NCBI GenBank assembly: GCA_963662175.1 | Contig: OY759222.1 | Location: 20,160,222-20,224,221, forward strand | DNA from: Aradus depressus | Taxonomy: Eukaryota > Arthropoda > Insecta > Hemiptera > Aradidae | Direction: 5' to 3' | Length of the DNA stretch: 64,000 bases | In this document: piece by piece, positions 55,083 to 64,000 of the stretch | How the letters are laid out: each line of letters opens with the position of its first letter | Position numbering within the stretch: position 1 is the stretch's first letter | Translations under genes and position numbers: made by a program | Notes under the pieces: generated by a model | The model's database searches: none | The model's input: the letters and a program-made list of their open reading frames with translations, nothing else | Told to the model about the DNA's origin: nothing

Positions 55083-55175
55083 AGATGGTTCAGGAACTGC
55101 AAAATTATATATAATAAAATATAGATTCGAATCATATCATGCAATAATAATATTCATATAAAACACAAAACTGCA
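55083..55175 (+). repeat. Repeat shared with 57870-57980
   Basis: GAACTGCAAAATTATATATA, AATATAGATTCGAATCATA and ATTCATATAAAACACAAAAC recur in near-identical form after the Harbinger element. Both copies lie in the presumed intron of the secreted gene. Confidence 0.65.
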
Positions 55176-55621
55176 TTTTTTGTAAAATCAATTTGTTACT
55201 TGAATAGACAATTTAATTTTTTTTTTTTTTTTTTGCGGGGGGGAGGAAGTAGTAAAAACTAGTAAAATTTCTTCTGGTTAAACTATCAAAATATTTTTTT
55301 TTTAATCAAGAAAAAGCATCTGCGTTGGATAATGATGTTTGAATAATACAGCATTAGTGATAACTTTTCTATTAACAAAAATTGTGATGTGGCCATGGCA
55401 GGACTTTGTTTACCAACCACGGTTACAGGTCACTCTCTTTCCTCCTTCTCAAAATTATTTCATACTGGCATTACTGGGTATAAGAATGTCTATTCTCAAA
55501 ATAACTCTGTACAAAGAGACAAAATGAAATGATTTTGAGAAGGAGAGGGGACGAGAGTGTGATCTGTAAACGTTGTTGGTACAGGAAAATCCTGTAATGG
55601 CCACGTCACATACATTTTAGA

Positions 55622-55920
55622 GGTCGCCGGTAGCTCAGTGATTTGCGAGCTTGCCTTTTGAGCTCAAGAACGTGAGTTCGAAACCCGACCGAGGCCCTTA
55701 GTTTATTTTATCTGGGAGGTAAATTAAACTTAAGCACACCGTCCTTCGGATGGGACGATGGTCCCGAGCATGTACGATGTCAGGTACTCGTTAAAGACCC
55801 CTGCCTTAGGTGAATAAAAATTTAAGGTAGGCAAAATTTAGGACTCCCACAGTAGAGTCGGGCTCATGTCCACCATAGTGACGAATGAGCGCTCTGGTAG
55901 TAGGCGATATGACCTCAACC
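55622..55920 (+). repeat. tRNA-derived SINE, full length, + orientation
   Basis: Reads head to tail: GCCGGTAGCTCAGTG (A box TAGCTCAGTGA), GAGTTCGAAACCC (B box), body CTTCGGATGGGACG to CTCTGGTAGTAGGCGATATG. The head matches a tRNA D-loop and T-loop, the basis for calling the family tRNA-derived. Confidence 0.88.
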
Positions 55921-55931
55921 TTATAGACATT

Positions 55932-56212
55932 TGGTTAGGTTAGGTTTTATGTCTCATGCCCGGGCTTTAACTACAAGGTCATATCGCCTACTACCAGAGC
56001 GCTCTTTTGTCACTCTGGTGGACATGAGCCCGACTCTACTATGGGAGTCCTAAATTTTGCCTACCCTAAATTTTTATTCATCTAGGGCAGGGGTCTTTAA
56101 CGAGTACCTGACATCGTAAAGGCTCGGGACCATCGCTTAACGTCCTATCCGAAGGACGGCATGCCTAAGTTTATTTTGCCTCTCAGATAAAATAAACGAA
56201 GGCCCTCGGAAT
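55932..56212 (-). repeat. tRNA-derived SINE, minus orientation, head lost
   Basis: Begins with GGTTAGGTTAGGTTTTATGT and runs to GGACGGCATGCCTAAG. With the preceding copy it forms a tail-to-tail inverted pair. Confidence 0.85.
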
Positions 56213-56214
56213 AT

Positions 56215-56560
56215 AGACATTTGTTTTACATTTTTCGGGGCGCTATAACTTTTGTATTTTGACCTCCCTCAAATTTAACATAATCTGTATTTTGTAAAAT
56301 GTTATTAGGTCCCAGGGGAAAGTGGGTCTCAATTTTTCTATCGATTTCGGCCAAAATCTAATGAGACCTAAGTTACAATGTGTGCTTTCTTCATTCCAAA
56401 TGTCAAGTTCATAGATACAATCGTTTTTGTGGTAGAGAGGTCACAACTTTTCAGTCACATACACAGACAGACATCATCGCGAAAATAAACGTATTCAGGG
56501 GACCTTGAAAACTCGATCTCGGATTTTTGCACGATTACAATACTCCCTTATACTATCTGT
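56215..56560 (-). repeat. Dispersed repeat, inverse of 730-1215
   Basis: It carries TTTCGGCCAAAATCTAATGA, CATTCCAAATGTCAAGTTCA and AGGGGACCTTGAAAACTC, all inverse of words at 0.97-1.15 kb. Confidence 0.6.
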
Positions 56561-56768
56561 AGGTATAAGGCCCGGCGCATATTGGACCCAGCCCACGCAC
56601 AGCACACGCCCAGCCCACGCGTGGGTGGTTCAGTGAAGCACTGCATTGAATGAATCGCCGCACATTAGACCCAGCCCACGGCTAGCCCAGTCTGTTGGGA
56701 CCCACGCGTGGGAACGTTTGTCCTCTCCACACAGATTTCGTGGGCGTGGGTCCCATTGTGCTTTCCAA

Positions 56769-56816
56769 ATGGAGCTCGAAAAATTAATAGAAATCGTTCG
56801 GAGCCATCCCAATTAA
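56769..56816 (+). pseudogene. MADF-domain protein N-terminus of Harbinger
   Basis: MELEKLIEIVRSHPN then a stop. This is the first helix of a MADF domain (LI..V..HP), the DNA-binding partner protein of PIF/Harbinger transposases. Truncated by the internal deletion. Confidence 0.7.
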
Positions 56817-57574
56817 CTGTAATTCACTAAAGTAATTAGTAATTCAGTAATAGTAATTAAAGTAATTAGTATTAATAGTAATATAGTAATTATTAATTAT
56901 AGTATTAATAATTATAGTATATATTATACATTTATTATAAATATAGTATATATTATAGTATTAATAGTAATCAAAGTAATAGTAATTCACTAAACTGCTC
57001 CCGGCTCAGCCGAAAACTATTTTTAAAAACACTATGAGGAACTTGCTGTGAGAAGGCGGTGAAGGGGACTTTGTCAGAAAACTCGAAAGAGTTCAGGAAA
57101 AATAAATCTTTGTTCCCCGTTTATTGAGATTGGCTCGGCCAAGGAACCGCGATTGTGACATCGAGAGTGTTGACCCGTAAACAGAATATTTGACATTGAC
57201 TATGGTAAACATTTCCGCTCCTCAGAGGTTAAATACCGATGAGGAGATGCGTTGTGGTCAAATTCTGGAACCTGGTCAGATGTGTGGACTGCTCTCTCCC
57301 TACTTCTGGACGTAAGTCGAATTCCTATTGTTTATGTTTCCAAGTTTTAAACTGTTCTTGTCATATCTTATTATCTGTCGTGAGTTCTGACATTTGAAAT
57401 ACATTCTCTAAGAAGTTATTCAACAGCCTAATTGGTGTTATTATTGAAACCCCCAAGAATTAACAAGTACCATTAAGTTAAGATCCCGGTTTGGTGAGTG
57501 AAGCACCATACCTTAAATTAAAGTAAAGACAGTCATTCTTATTATTCACCTAACATTCTCATAAATTATATTAT

Positions 57575-57805
57575 TTACAAATACAGTCTTTTCGATTCTT
57601 CACATTGCTGAAGCAGGTTGAACTCTCCGTATGTTTTCCTCTCAGCTAAATAAATACTTTTACTTCTCCTCCTCTTCACTAAAGAATATAGTACAACCAC
57701 TTCTTCATGTTCTGACTCGGATTCTAAATCCAGGAGGAGTTCTGACGCTGACATCGCGAAACCTGGGTGACAACAACTGGGTTCAATATGCGGTACTCGA
57801 CCCAT
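57575..57805 (-). pseudogene. Harbinger transposase N-terminus
   Basis: LLLDLESESEHEEVVVLYSL, VKRRRSKSIYLAERKTYGEF and NLLQQCEESKR match the acidic start, basic KRRR block and GEF-L segment at the start of Harbinger transposases. The DDE nuclease is absent. The Met at 57760, just before SASELL, is the likelier start. Confidence 0.72.
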
Positions 57806-58019
57806 CCCATGGTCTGGGCTGTGCGTGGGCTGGGTTCAATATGCGCCGGGCATAAGGGAGTGAAAAAGAACCCTTGGTTCGAAACTGCAAAATTATATAT
57901 AACATAATATAGATTGGAATCATAATATCATGCAATAAGTAATATTCATGTAAAACACAAAACAGAATTGTTCGAAAAATTATAAAAAATCTATGTGATG
58001 TGGTCATTAAATCACAGTA

Positions 58020-58391
58020 GAGTGTGCCGTGCAGACCCTAAAGCGAAGGCGTGCGAGGCACACGGGCGACCAAATTTAAGCCTACAATAGGGGCGACCAC
58101 TAGACCGTTCTAATTTTTATTTTCCTTATTTTAAATCTATCGTTTACAAAGCCAAATATAGACACGAGAACAAAAAGATATCGAAACCAAGGGGAAAAGC
58201 AAGATAAATTCATTTGAAGGGATGGGAAAAAGGGAAATATAGGTAATCAAAAGGCAGTTGGCAGCCTGCTTTTGTAGAGAGATTGACGGACCTTTCGTTA
58301 TTATCCATCGAAAGTGATCTCTTGAATTCTATCGACATAGAACGAGCTGTAGACAATGTAGCTTCCATTAAAATAAATGACTTTTTGTGAT
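58020..58391 (+). pseudogene. hAT transposase C-terminal remnant
   Basis: Near 58280-58391: ERLTDLSLLSIESDLLNSID, then ERAVDNVASIKINDFL and TGA. This follows the hATC pattern (L..LSIE.DLL..ID...). The upstream GTGAGGCACACGGGCGACC-like part has lost its frame. Ends not defined. Confidence 0.65.
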
Positions 58392-58509
58392 AAATGTTTT
58401 TAGTTTTATTCGAAAAAAAAATTGTTTGTGTTCCTTAAAAACTACTTTACTAAACTAAAAGTTGTGTTCTTAAAAATCTATTATGTTTTTTAATATTACC
58501 TATATCAAA

Positions 58510-58778
58510 GTTGTTGTAAAATGAAGCTTTTCTTAGATAGACGATCTGCATTTTGATAATATACTGATATTTGATAATATTGTGAATTTGTTGTAGAATG
58601 AAGCTTTTCTTAGATAGACGATCTGCATTTTGATAATATACTGATATTTGATAATATTGTGAATTTGTTGTAGAATGAAGCTTTTCTTAGGTAGACGATC
58701 TGCATTTTGATAATATTGTGAATTTGTTGTAAAATGAAGCTCTTAGATAGACGATCTGCATTTTGATAATATAGTGTA
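58510..58778. repeat. Four tandem units of about 77 bp
   Basis: Each unit contains ATGAAGCTTTTCTTAGATAG, ACGATCTGCATTTTGATAAT and TGATAATATTGTGAATTTG. The third unit is shorter. Confidence 0.9.
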
Positions 58779-58779
58779 T

Positions 58780-59240
58780 ATTTAATAATAAACAACACAA
58801 ACACAATGTCAACAAAAATACAAAACCAAGATAGTGCAGTGATTGATAAATGGATAGAATAATAACAGGAAGGTTACAGTTGTTATTTAAAAAAAGTTAC
58901 ATGGTACATATTTAAAAATAGAAAATTAATACTATAAGTCTTATTGTAATTCAATTTTATATAATTGGAATCATTACTATATTTTTACTTAAATTTGTTT
59001 ATTTTCTATACATACAATTAATTTCAGGAACATAAATGTATATTTAATTTTGTCACACAAAATTAATTCTTTATATTCTTTGACAATTTGATTACATACA
59101 TACGCCAAGATAAACACCCTACATTAATAATATATAATTTGCACTTTTTTTAAATATTAAGAAACTCACGTAACTATACAATATTATAATATACTTGGAT
59201 GTAAATAAATGATTGTTGTATAGCTATTAAGTATTTTGTT
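58780..59240. other. AT-rich DNA without identified features
   Basis: No ORF or repeat that I can assign. Confidence 0.5.
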
Positions 59241-59249
59241 TCATATGAG

Positions 59250-59362
59250 GTCGAGGCGTTACAATCGGACCTGGACTCTATTTCAGCTTTGCTATCGACT
59301 TTAGATCAAATAAAGCGCTATGGATTATACCAGCAAGCAAAAGTGGGCAACGTTACGGAAAG
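59250..59362 (+). pseudogene. ACBP-like internal exon, one-base frameshift
   Basis: An AG at 59248-59249 precedes LQSDLDSISALLSTLDQIKR and YGLYQQAK. After one extra A in an A5 run (59339-59343) the other frame reads VGNVTE and ends phase 1 at A|GTAAGT. YGLYQQA.VGN.T is the ACBP helix 2 signature (Y.LYKQATVGD.N). The phase-1 donor fits exactly the phase of the terminal exon at 47679, which however lies upstream, so this is part of another copy. If the A-run is an error, the exon is intact. Confidence 0.55.
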
Positions 59363-59414
59363 TAAGTACATAAATATAGTATTCTGTAATTAAAAGATTA
59401 ATAAAAATAAAGAA

Positions 59415-59530
59415 AACGTATGTTTTTTAAAAAATATTGTCTATTTCACAAATAATATATAATATGGGAGTACTTTCGGTATTGCTACCATCTTCAGCCA
59501 TGACTTAACAAATACTAAATTGAAGTTCAA
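59415..59530 (-). repeat. Single arm of the GGTAGCAATACC fold-back family
   Basis: On the minus strand CTGAAGA, GGTA-GCAA-TACC and GAAA are intact. Shares ACTTAACAAATACTAAAT and GAAGTTCAAC with 12290-12320. Confidence 0.8.
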
Positions 59531-59812
59531 CTAGGTAGTTTACAATCCAAACTGTAGATAGGTATCCTTTTTCAGCCCCTACGGGGTTTTCCTATCCTTT
59601 CTGTACAGTTAATATTTGAAATATGGAAAAACATAAAAAATGACATTTCGTCCCAAATTGGGATCTTAAAAATAAAAATTTTGAAATACTATGTGTTGAT
59701 TAAATGCATATATGAAGTGAATTAAAGATAACAATTGTTAATATATGAATAAAAATAAAATAAAAAGTTTTATAAAATAAAATATACAGTTTTTTGAGAG
59801 AGTAAGTACGTA

Positions 59813-60951
59813 GTGCCCATCATCAAGTACATAATGGGCGTAGGGGACCTTATCGGCCCAAATAAAATTATATTTACGTCACGCATATCCAACAATAGAA
59901 TTGCTATATTCCTCTCCAATAAAGCAACTGTAGAAATATTTGTAATTGATCACAAAGGTATCACTATTCATGACAGATTTATCCCCGCTCGTAGACTAGC
60001 GGTTCAATCTAAACGGATAATAATCTCAAATGCCCCTCCATTCATGCCACATGAATTAATAACTGAAAAACTGGAGCAACTTAACATTCAGATACTCTCC
60101 CCTATCAGTTATCTGCGGGCAGGTATCAAAGTCCCAGACTATGAACATATCCTCAGTTTTCGGAGACATTTGTTCATTAATCCAGAAGACTCAAGTGACA
60201 TACCTTCAAGTATCCTAGTAGAGGGTGATGGTATAACATATAGACTTTTCCTCGGGGATGAAGAACCTAAGTTTTTAAATGTGGGGAAGTAGGACACTTG
60301 AGCAACAAATGTGAGCTTGAAAGACAAGGGACATGCAACATGAGGCCGCCTATTGTGGGGCTCCCTCCTGAACCCACCCTCGACGTCGCGCAGGAACCAA
60401 AGTCCGGAAATAATGGCAATACTTCGCCCAGAAAGCTGCACAGTATTAGTAGTACTGACAATTCACGAGAAGCTGCTTCAACATCAGCCACCAAAACAGG
60501 CTCAGCTCAAACCAGTATAGAAAACCCATCCTCCGATAGTTTAAAAAACACTTCCGGTGACACACCTAATGAAATTTCACCCCCCTCCCAACCGAACACA
60601 CCTTTGCCCTCAACCCCATCAGGTACTAGAACTTCCCAACCCAAGTCAGACAAGTCACGAACACATTGCATAGAATCTATAAAACAGATCCTGGAAAAAC
60701 AAACCGATAAATTCACATCCCAACTAAGCCCTCGACAGATTTTAAACTTTATTGAAGAAACTTATCGTTGTAAAAATTTTGAACAGCTTGCAAAAAATTA
60801 TACAGACAATTGTGAGGATCTTGTGATGGCGGTGAAGAAACTACACTCCCTTTCGGACGATAAGGGGGTCAAGAACAGGCTCACTCGAATTATTAACAGA
60901 ATCCAAAATCAATCTGATCCAACCAAGTCTGATTCCCAAGTACCTTTATGA
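59813..60951 (+). pseudogene. LINE ORF1, Gag-like, one frameshift
   Basis: Frame 1 (59813-60292) gives MGVGDLIGPNKIIFTSRISN, RLAVQSKRIIISNAPPFMPH and VEGDGITYRLFLGDEE. Near 60275 a base change in the T/A run shifts the frame. The CCHC knuckle (FKCGEVGHLSNKC) is then read in the next frame, continuing to 60951 through a Ser/Thr/Pro-rich region to a C-terminal helical part. Only one knuckle is clear. The protein would bind the element RNA. Confidence 0.85.
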
Positions 60952-61034
60952 AAACAGTTACCTTCAACCCATGAAACCGTACACACATTAGTTCTATGTT
61001 ATAGTCAGTTTTATTATATTCTCCCTTGTGAATT

Positions 61035-61317
61035 TGCAAATCTTCCAGTGGAATATAAACGGTTTCTTTTCCAAGAGCTCCAAATCTTAATATCTGAACA
61101 TGACCCGTCAGTAATCTGCCTCCAAGAGACAAACTTTCAGGATCAAACGATCGGGAAGCTAAAAGGTTACAACCACTCGACCAAAAATCGCAATAGATTA
61201 TTTCCTAGCGGTGGAGTGGCAATATATATTAAGAATCCTCTATGTCATCAAGAAATCCCTCTGTCGACTCCCTTGGAGGCTGTAGCAATGTCCGTTTTGA
61301 CTCCCAAAGAGTTATAA
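61035..61317 (+). pseudogene. LINE ORF2 endonuclease, N-terminal part only
   Basis: QIFQWNINGFFSKSSK is read in one frame. After a shift near 61080 come ISEHDPSVICLQETNFQDQ and FPSGGVAIYIKNPL. These are the first endonuclease motifs (N, E). The GDFN and SDH motifs are missing: the frame stops at 61315-61317 and AT-rich foreign DNA follows. Confidence 0.83.
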
Positions 61318-61674
61318 TATTATACGTAAAGTAAGTTATTTGAAGTTAAAAAAAAAAATAATCTAAATGAATTTACCTTAAGATATTTACTGAACAAAAT
61401 TGACTAACAGAATTTACGTAAAAAAAAATTAATTAAATAAATCATTAATGATATAAAGACAAAATTTATCAATTACACTTTGAGTGAAGCTCTAAAAAAT
61501 ATATAAATAACTCTGTGAGAAATGGATTCTACTCTACTTTGTAAATATCTCTGCCGATTTAAACCTAACATGAAATAATTATTTGTGTCCCGAGTCGGTA
61601 CTATCCAAAAACGTCGATCCGCAGAGCCTGTAAGTTTTGAGAACTTGAAATTCGTTAAAAAAGAAATTATTTAA

Positions 61675-64000
61675 AACATAATTGCAAAATCAGAACCTCC
61701 GGACAGTCCTGATGTCCTTTCTCAAGCTTGGTCTGTTAGCCGAAACCAGGAGAGGCTGGCTAAATTCTATCTTCTCATGAGTAATTCGGACAGTATATAT
61801 TTTCAGAGCGACTCAATAACTGAGTTATATAATAATTTTAACAGTACTGTACAAGACAAAATGAAAGAGGCAGGAATGATGCTCTATAATAACAGGCACA
61901 ACTTGAGTAAAAACAAACCTTGGTTTAATGCCGAATGTAAATCAGCTAAGAAAGAAGTCTCTCGCTTATTGAAACTTTGTCAACGATCCGATTTTATACA
62001 AGAACTTGTTAAACTCTATCTTAACCAGAAAAAACATTACAAAACTCTTATCAAAACTAACAAATTCATATACTTTGAAAATATAAAAGAATCAATCAGA
62101 AATGTAAAAAATCCAGTAGAATTTTGGCAGTGTATCAAGAAATTTCGCCCCAAAACATCGGAAAAACCCACCATCACTATAAAAGAATGGGAACATTTTT
62201 ACAAGACTGTATTCCCGCCTAAATTAAATAACCATTTCTCTTTTTTCAGTTTTTTTTCACCGGATTTTGATTATAACATTACAATGGACGAACTTCTCGC
62301 TAGCATAGACAAAAGTAAAAACAATAAGGCTATCGGCCTTGATCTAATTCCAAATGAATGTTTTAAAGCGCTACCCCCCGCCTGGTCCCATTACCTTTTA
62401 AATTTATTTAATGAAATCTGGAACAATGAAGATGTCCCCCAAGCATGGTCAAAAATTAGGATGAAACTCTTATACAAAAAAAAGGGCGACCGAGCGGATC
62501 CTTCTAATTATAGGGGATTGGCCATATTTAACTCAATCATAAAAATGTTTACAGCTATTCTTTATAATCGTCTAAACACATGGGTTGAGAGTAGAGGGCT
62601 TATACCGGAGGAGCAGATGGGTTTCCGGAAGGGAAGAGGATGTAGGGACGCCGTTTTCTCGCTAATCACTGCGGTTAACATTCAATTGAGACTCAAAACG
62701 AGAAAGATCTGGGCATTATTTGTGGATTTTAGGCGCGCCTTCGACTCAATCTGCCATGACAAGCTTTGGCTTAAACTTTACGGTCTGGGGATCAGCGGGA
62801 AGTTGTTGAGGATACTGAAGTCTACCTATGACGTAGCTACCTTAATTGTCACAGAGGGAGTCCAGCATTCCTGCGAAATACCCGTAACCGAAGGTGTACT
62901 TCAGGGAGAAATACTGAGTCCTTTACTGTTTTCTCTCTTTGTAGCTGACATTGTTGATTATATTACAGCAGAGGGGGGCCAAGGAATTAACATCTACAAA
63001 AATAGGGATCTACTACTTCAATTATATGCGGACGATATGACGATACTGGCTTTTTCCAGGACTGATGCTCAATCTAAACTGAGGATTCTTGAGAAATACT
63101 GTAACAACAATTCTTTAACAGTCAACATTGACAAAACAGTTGTTCTAAAGTTCCACAAAGGCCGCCCATCAAAATCTAATCCCCTAACGTACCAAAATGC
63201 AGCTATTAAAGAGGTCAGAACGTTTACTTATCTCGGGGTACCCGTATTTAGTTCTGGCAAAGTTTCTCAAGCAGGTCATGTTTTTTTCTCTAAATCTGTA
63301 ATAGCAAACACCGTTGTGTTCAGTATTCTACGAGGTAGCAAATCTGACTCCTGGGATACTAAATGTGTATTGTATGAGTCAATTAGTGAAGGTGTCCTGT
63401 TGTACATGTCGGAGATCTGGGGCTGTCAATGCTGGGACACCGTAGAGAGGGGACAGCTGACTTTTTTCAAAACCCTCCTCAACCTGCCTTTGAACACTCC
63501 AAACTCATATGTAAGGATGGAAACAGGTAGAGTCCACTCTCGAGTCAAGATATTCGGGAGGATGCTGGGCTTGTGGGTGGAGTTGTTGGGCATGTCGGAG
63601 GTTCGTTTGCCAAAGGCTTGCTACCTCAGATTGCGGGAGCTTATCGACTGGAACTCCATTCCTTTCAACTGGGCTGTCGAACTTCGCAATTGTTTGATGG
63701 AGATAGGAGCGCTCAATATATGGGAGGGACAAGACTATCAGACAGTAAAGTCAAACAGGAGAGATCTGATTCAGGCTTATGAGAATCACTGGATTTGTAA
63801 GGATATAGACTTTGTGCTTAACTCCTCTTATAGTTCCCACTATAGATGTGTCAGTAGCTTGGGTTCGGGGGAGGGCTACCTCCGTCTAAACTGTAACATA
63901 GCCAAGATGAGGGTGCTCGCACAGGTCAGAATGGCAGGAAGTAAGCACATAAGGCTGCTTGTTCAGGGGGAGCGACACGTGCTACAGCCTGAACAGATAT
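61675..64000 (+). CDS. LINE ORF2 reverse transcriptase part, open to window end
   Basis: The frame is open for about 775 codons after a stop at 61672-61674. An upstream stretch with SAEPVSFENLKFVKKE (61618-61665) is in the same frame. Linker features are LSKNKPWFNAECKSAKKEVS. RT motifs are KNNKAIGLDLIPNECFKA, NYRGLAIFNSIIKMFTAILY, EEQMGFRKGRGCRDAVF, ALFVDFRRAFDSICH, EGVLQGEILSPLLFSLF and LYADDMTILAF (YADD near 63024-63035). Post-palm TFTYLGVPVFSSG follows. The C-terminus lies outside the window. Translation from within is unlikely in a copy lacking its endonuclease. Confidence 0.92.

Larger units (their letters stand above)
56570..57851. mobile_element. PIF/Harbinger deletion derivative
   Basis: TIRs GCCCGGCGCATATTGGACCC and the inverted GCCCGGCGCATATTGAACCC, extending through AGCCCACGCACAGC. 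Flanked by ATAAG (56565-56569, 57852-57856), which includes the TAA typical of the superfamily. The two ORF remnants at opposite ends (MADF protein on +, transposase on -) are the normal Harbinger layout with the middle lost. Confidence 0.87.
59813..64000 (+). mobile_element. LINE with broken 5' half, runs off the window
   Basis: ORF1 (two frames), a partial endonuclease, an AT-rich replacement (61318-61560) and an open RT occur in normal LINE order. It belongs to a clade other than the 48-kb Jockey, perhaps I- or CR1-like; the RT wording (VDFRRAFDSI, LQGEILSPLLF) differs clearly. Confidence 0.88.

Noticed and set aside
54871..59362. Joining the secreted gene exon 2 to the exon at 59250
   Set aside because: The phase-0 junction would fit, but the 59.25-kb exon resembles ACBP and its phase-1 end matches ACBP; no evidence links it to the repeat protein.

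Overview
The window looks like nuclear DNA of an insect, probably a TE-rich hemipteran. That identification rests on AT-rich introns, a metazoan split gene, and arthropod-style Jockey, Penelope-like (PLE), PIF/Harbinger, hAT and Ty3/Gypsy elements. There is no bacterial operon structure. The species cannot be fixed from the sequence alone.

The one complete host gene is a Tousled-like kinase (TLK) on the + strand. Fourteen coding exons (3422 to 35747) join in phase through canonical GT/AG sites into a 736-residue protein: a disordered N-terminus, coiled coils, a TLK-type kinase domain and a polyglutamine tail. A further 3' UTR exon starts at 37230, and the long AT-rich 3' UTR probably ends near 40.2 kb. 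Every large TLK intron is filled with mobile DNA. Intron 1 (3.5-13 kb) holds a 5.7-kb LTR retrotransposon with almost identical LTRs and a gag-integrase fusion ORF. Other introns hold SINEs, a GIY-YIG PLE relic, fold-back arms, minisatellites and TIR elements.

From 41.9 to 48.3 kb lies a graveyard of DNA transposons and LINE pieces: a hAT with 8-bp duplication, a Tigger/pogo relic and an antisense Jockey-like relic. It also holds a frameshifted terminal exon of an acyl-CoA-binding protein (ACBP). From 48.3 to 53.8 kb a nested structure can be read. A Jockey LINE (48758-52994, 15-bp target duplication) and a 5'-truncated LINE (about 53092-53506, 13-bp duplication) sit inside one older dispersed element, of which an uninterrupted copy lies at 29.98-30.54 kb.

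At 54.0-54.9 kb are the first two exons of an unrecognised secreted protein: a signal peptide followed by seven or more tandem acidic 14-18 residue repeats. Downstream come a head-to-head SINE pair, a PIF/Harbinger deletion derivative, a hAT remnant and a second ACBP-like exon (59.25 kb). From 59.8 kb to the window edge lies a LINE whose ORF1 and endonuclease are broken but whose reverse transcriptase is open to the end.

The most unusual recurring signal is a hammerhead-ribozyme-like core, CTGANGA, then a short hairpin, then GAAA. It occurs at the ends of several unrelated-looking fold-back repeats, one of which flanks a PLE GIY-YIG endonuclease. I infer that these are PLE terminal repeats of several families in inverted arrangement.
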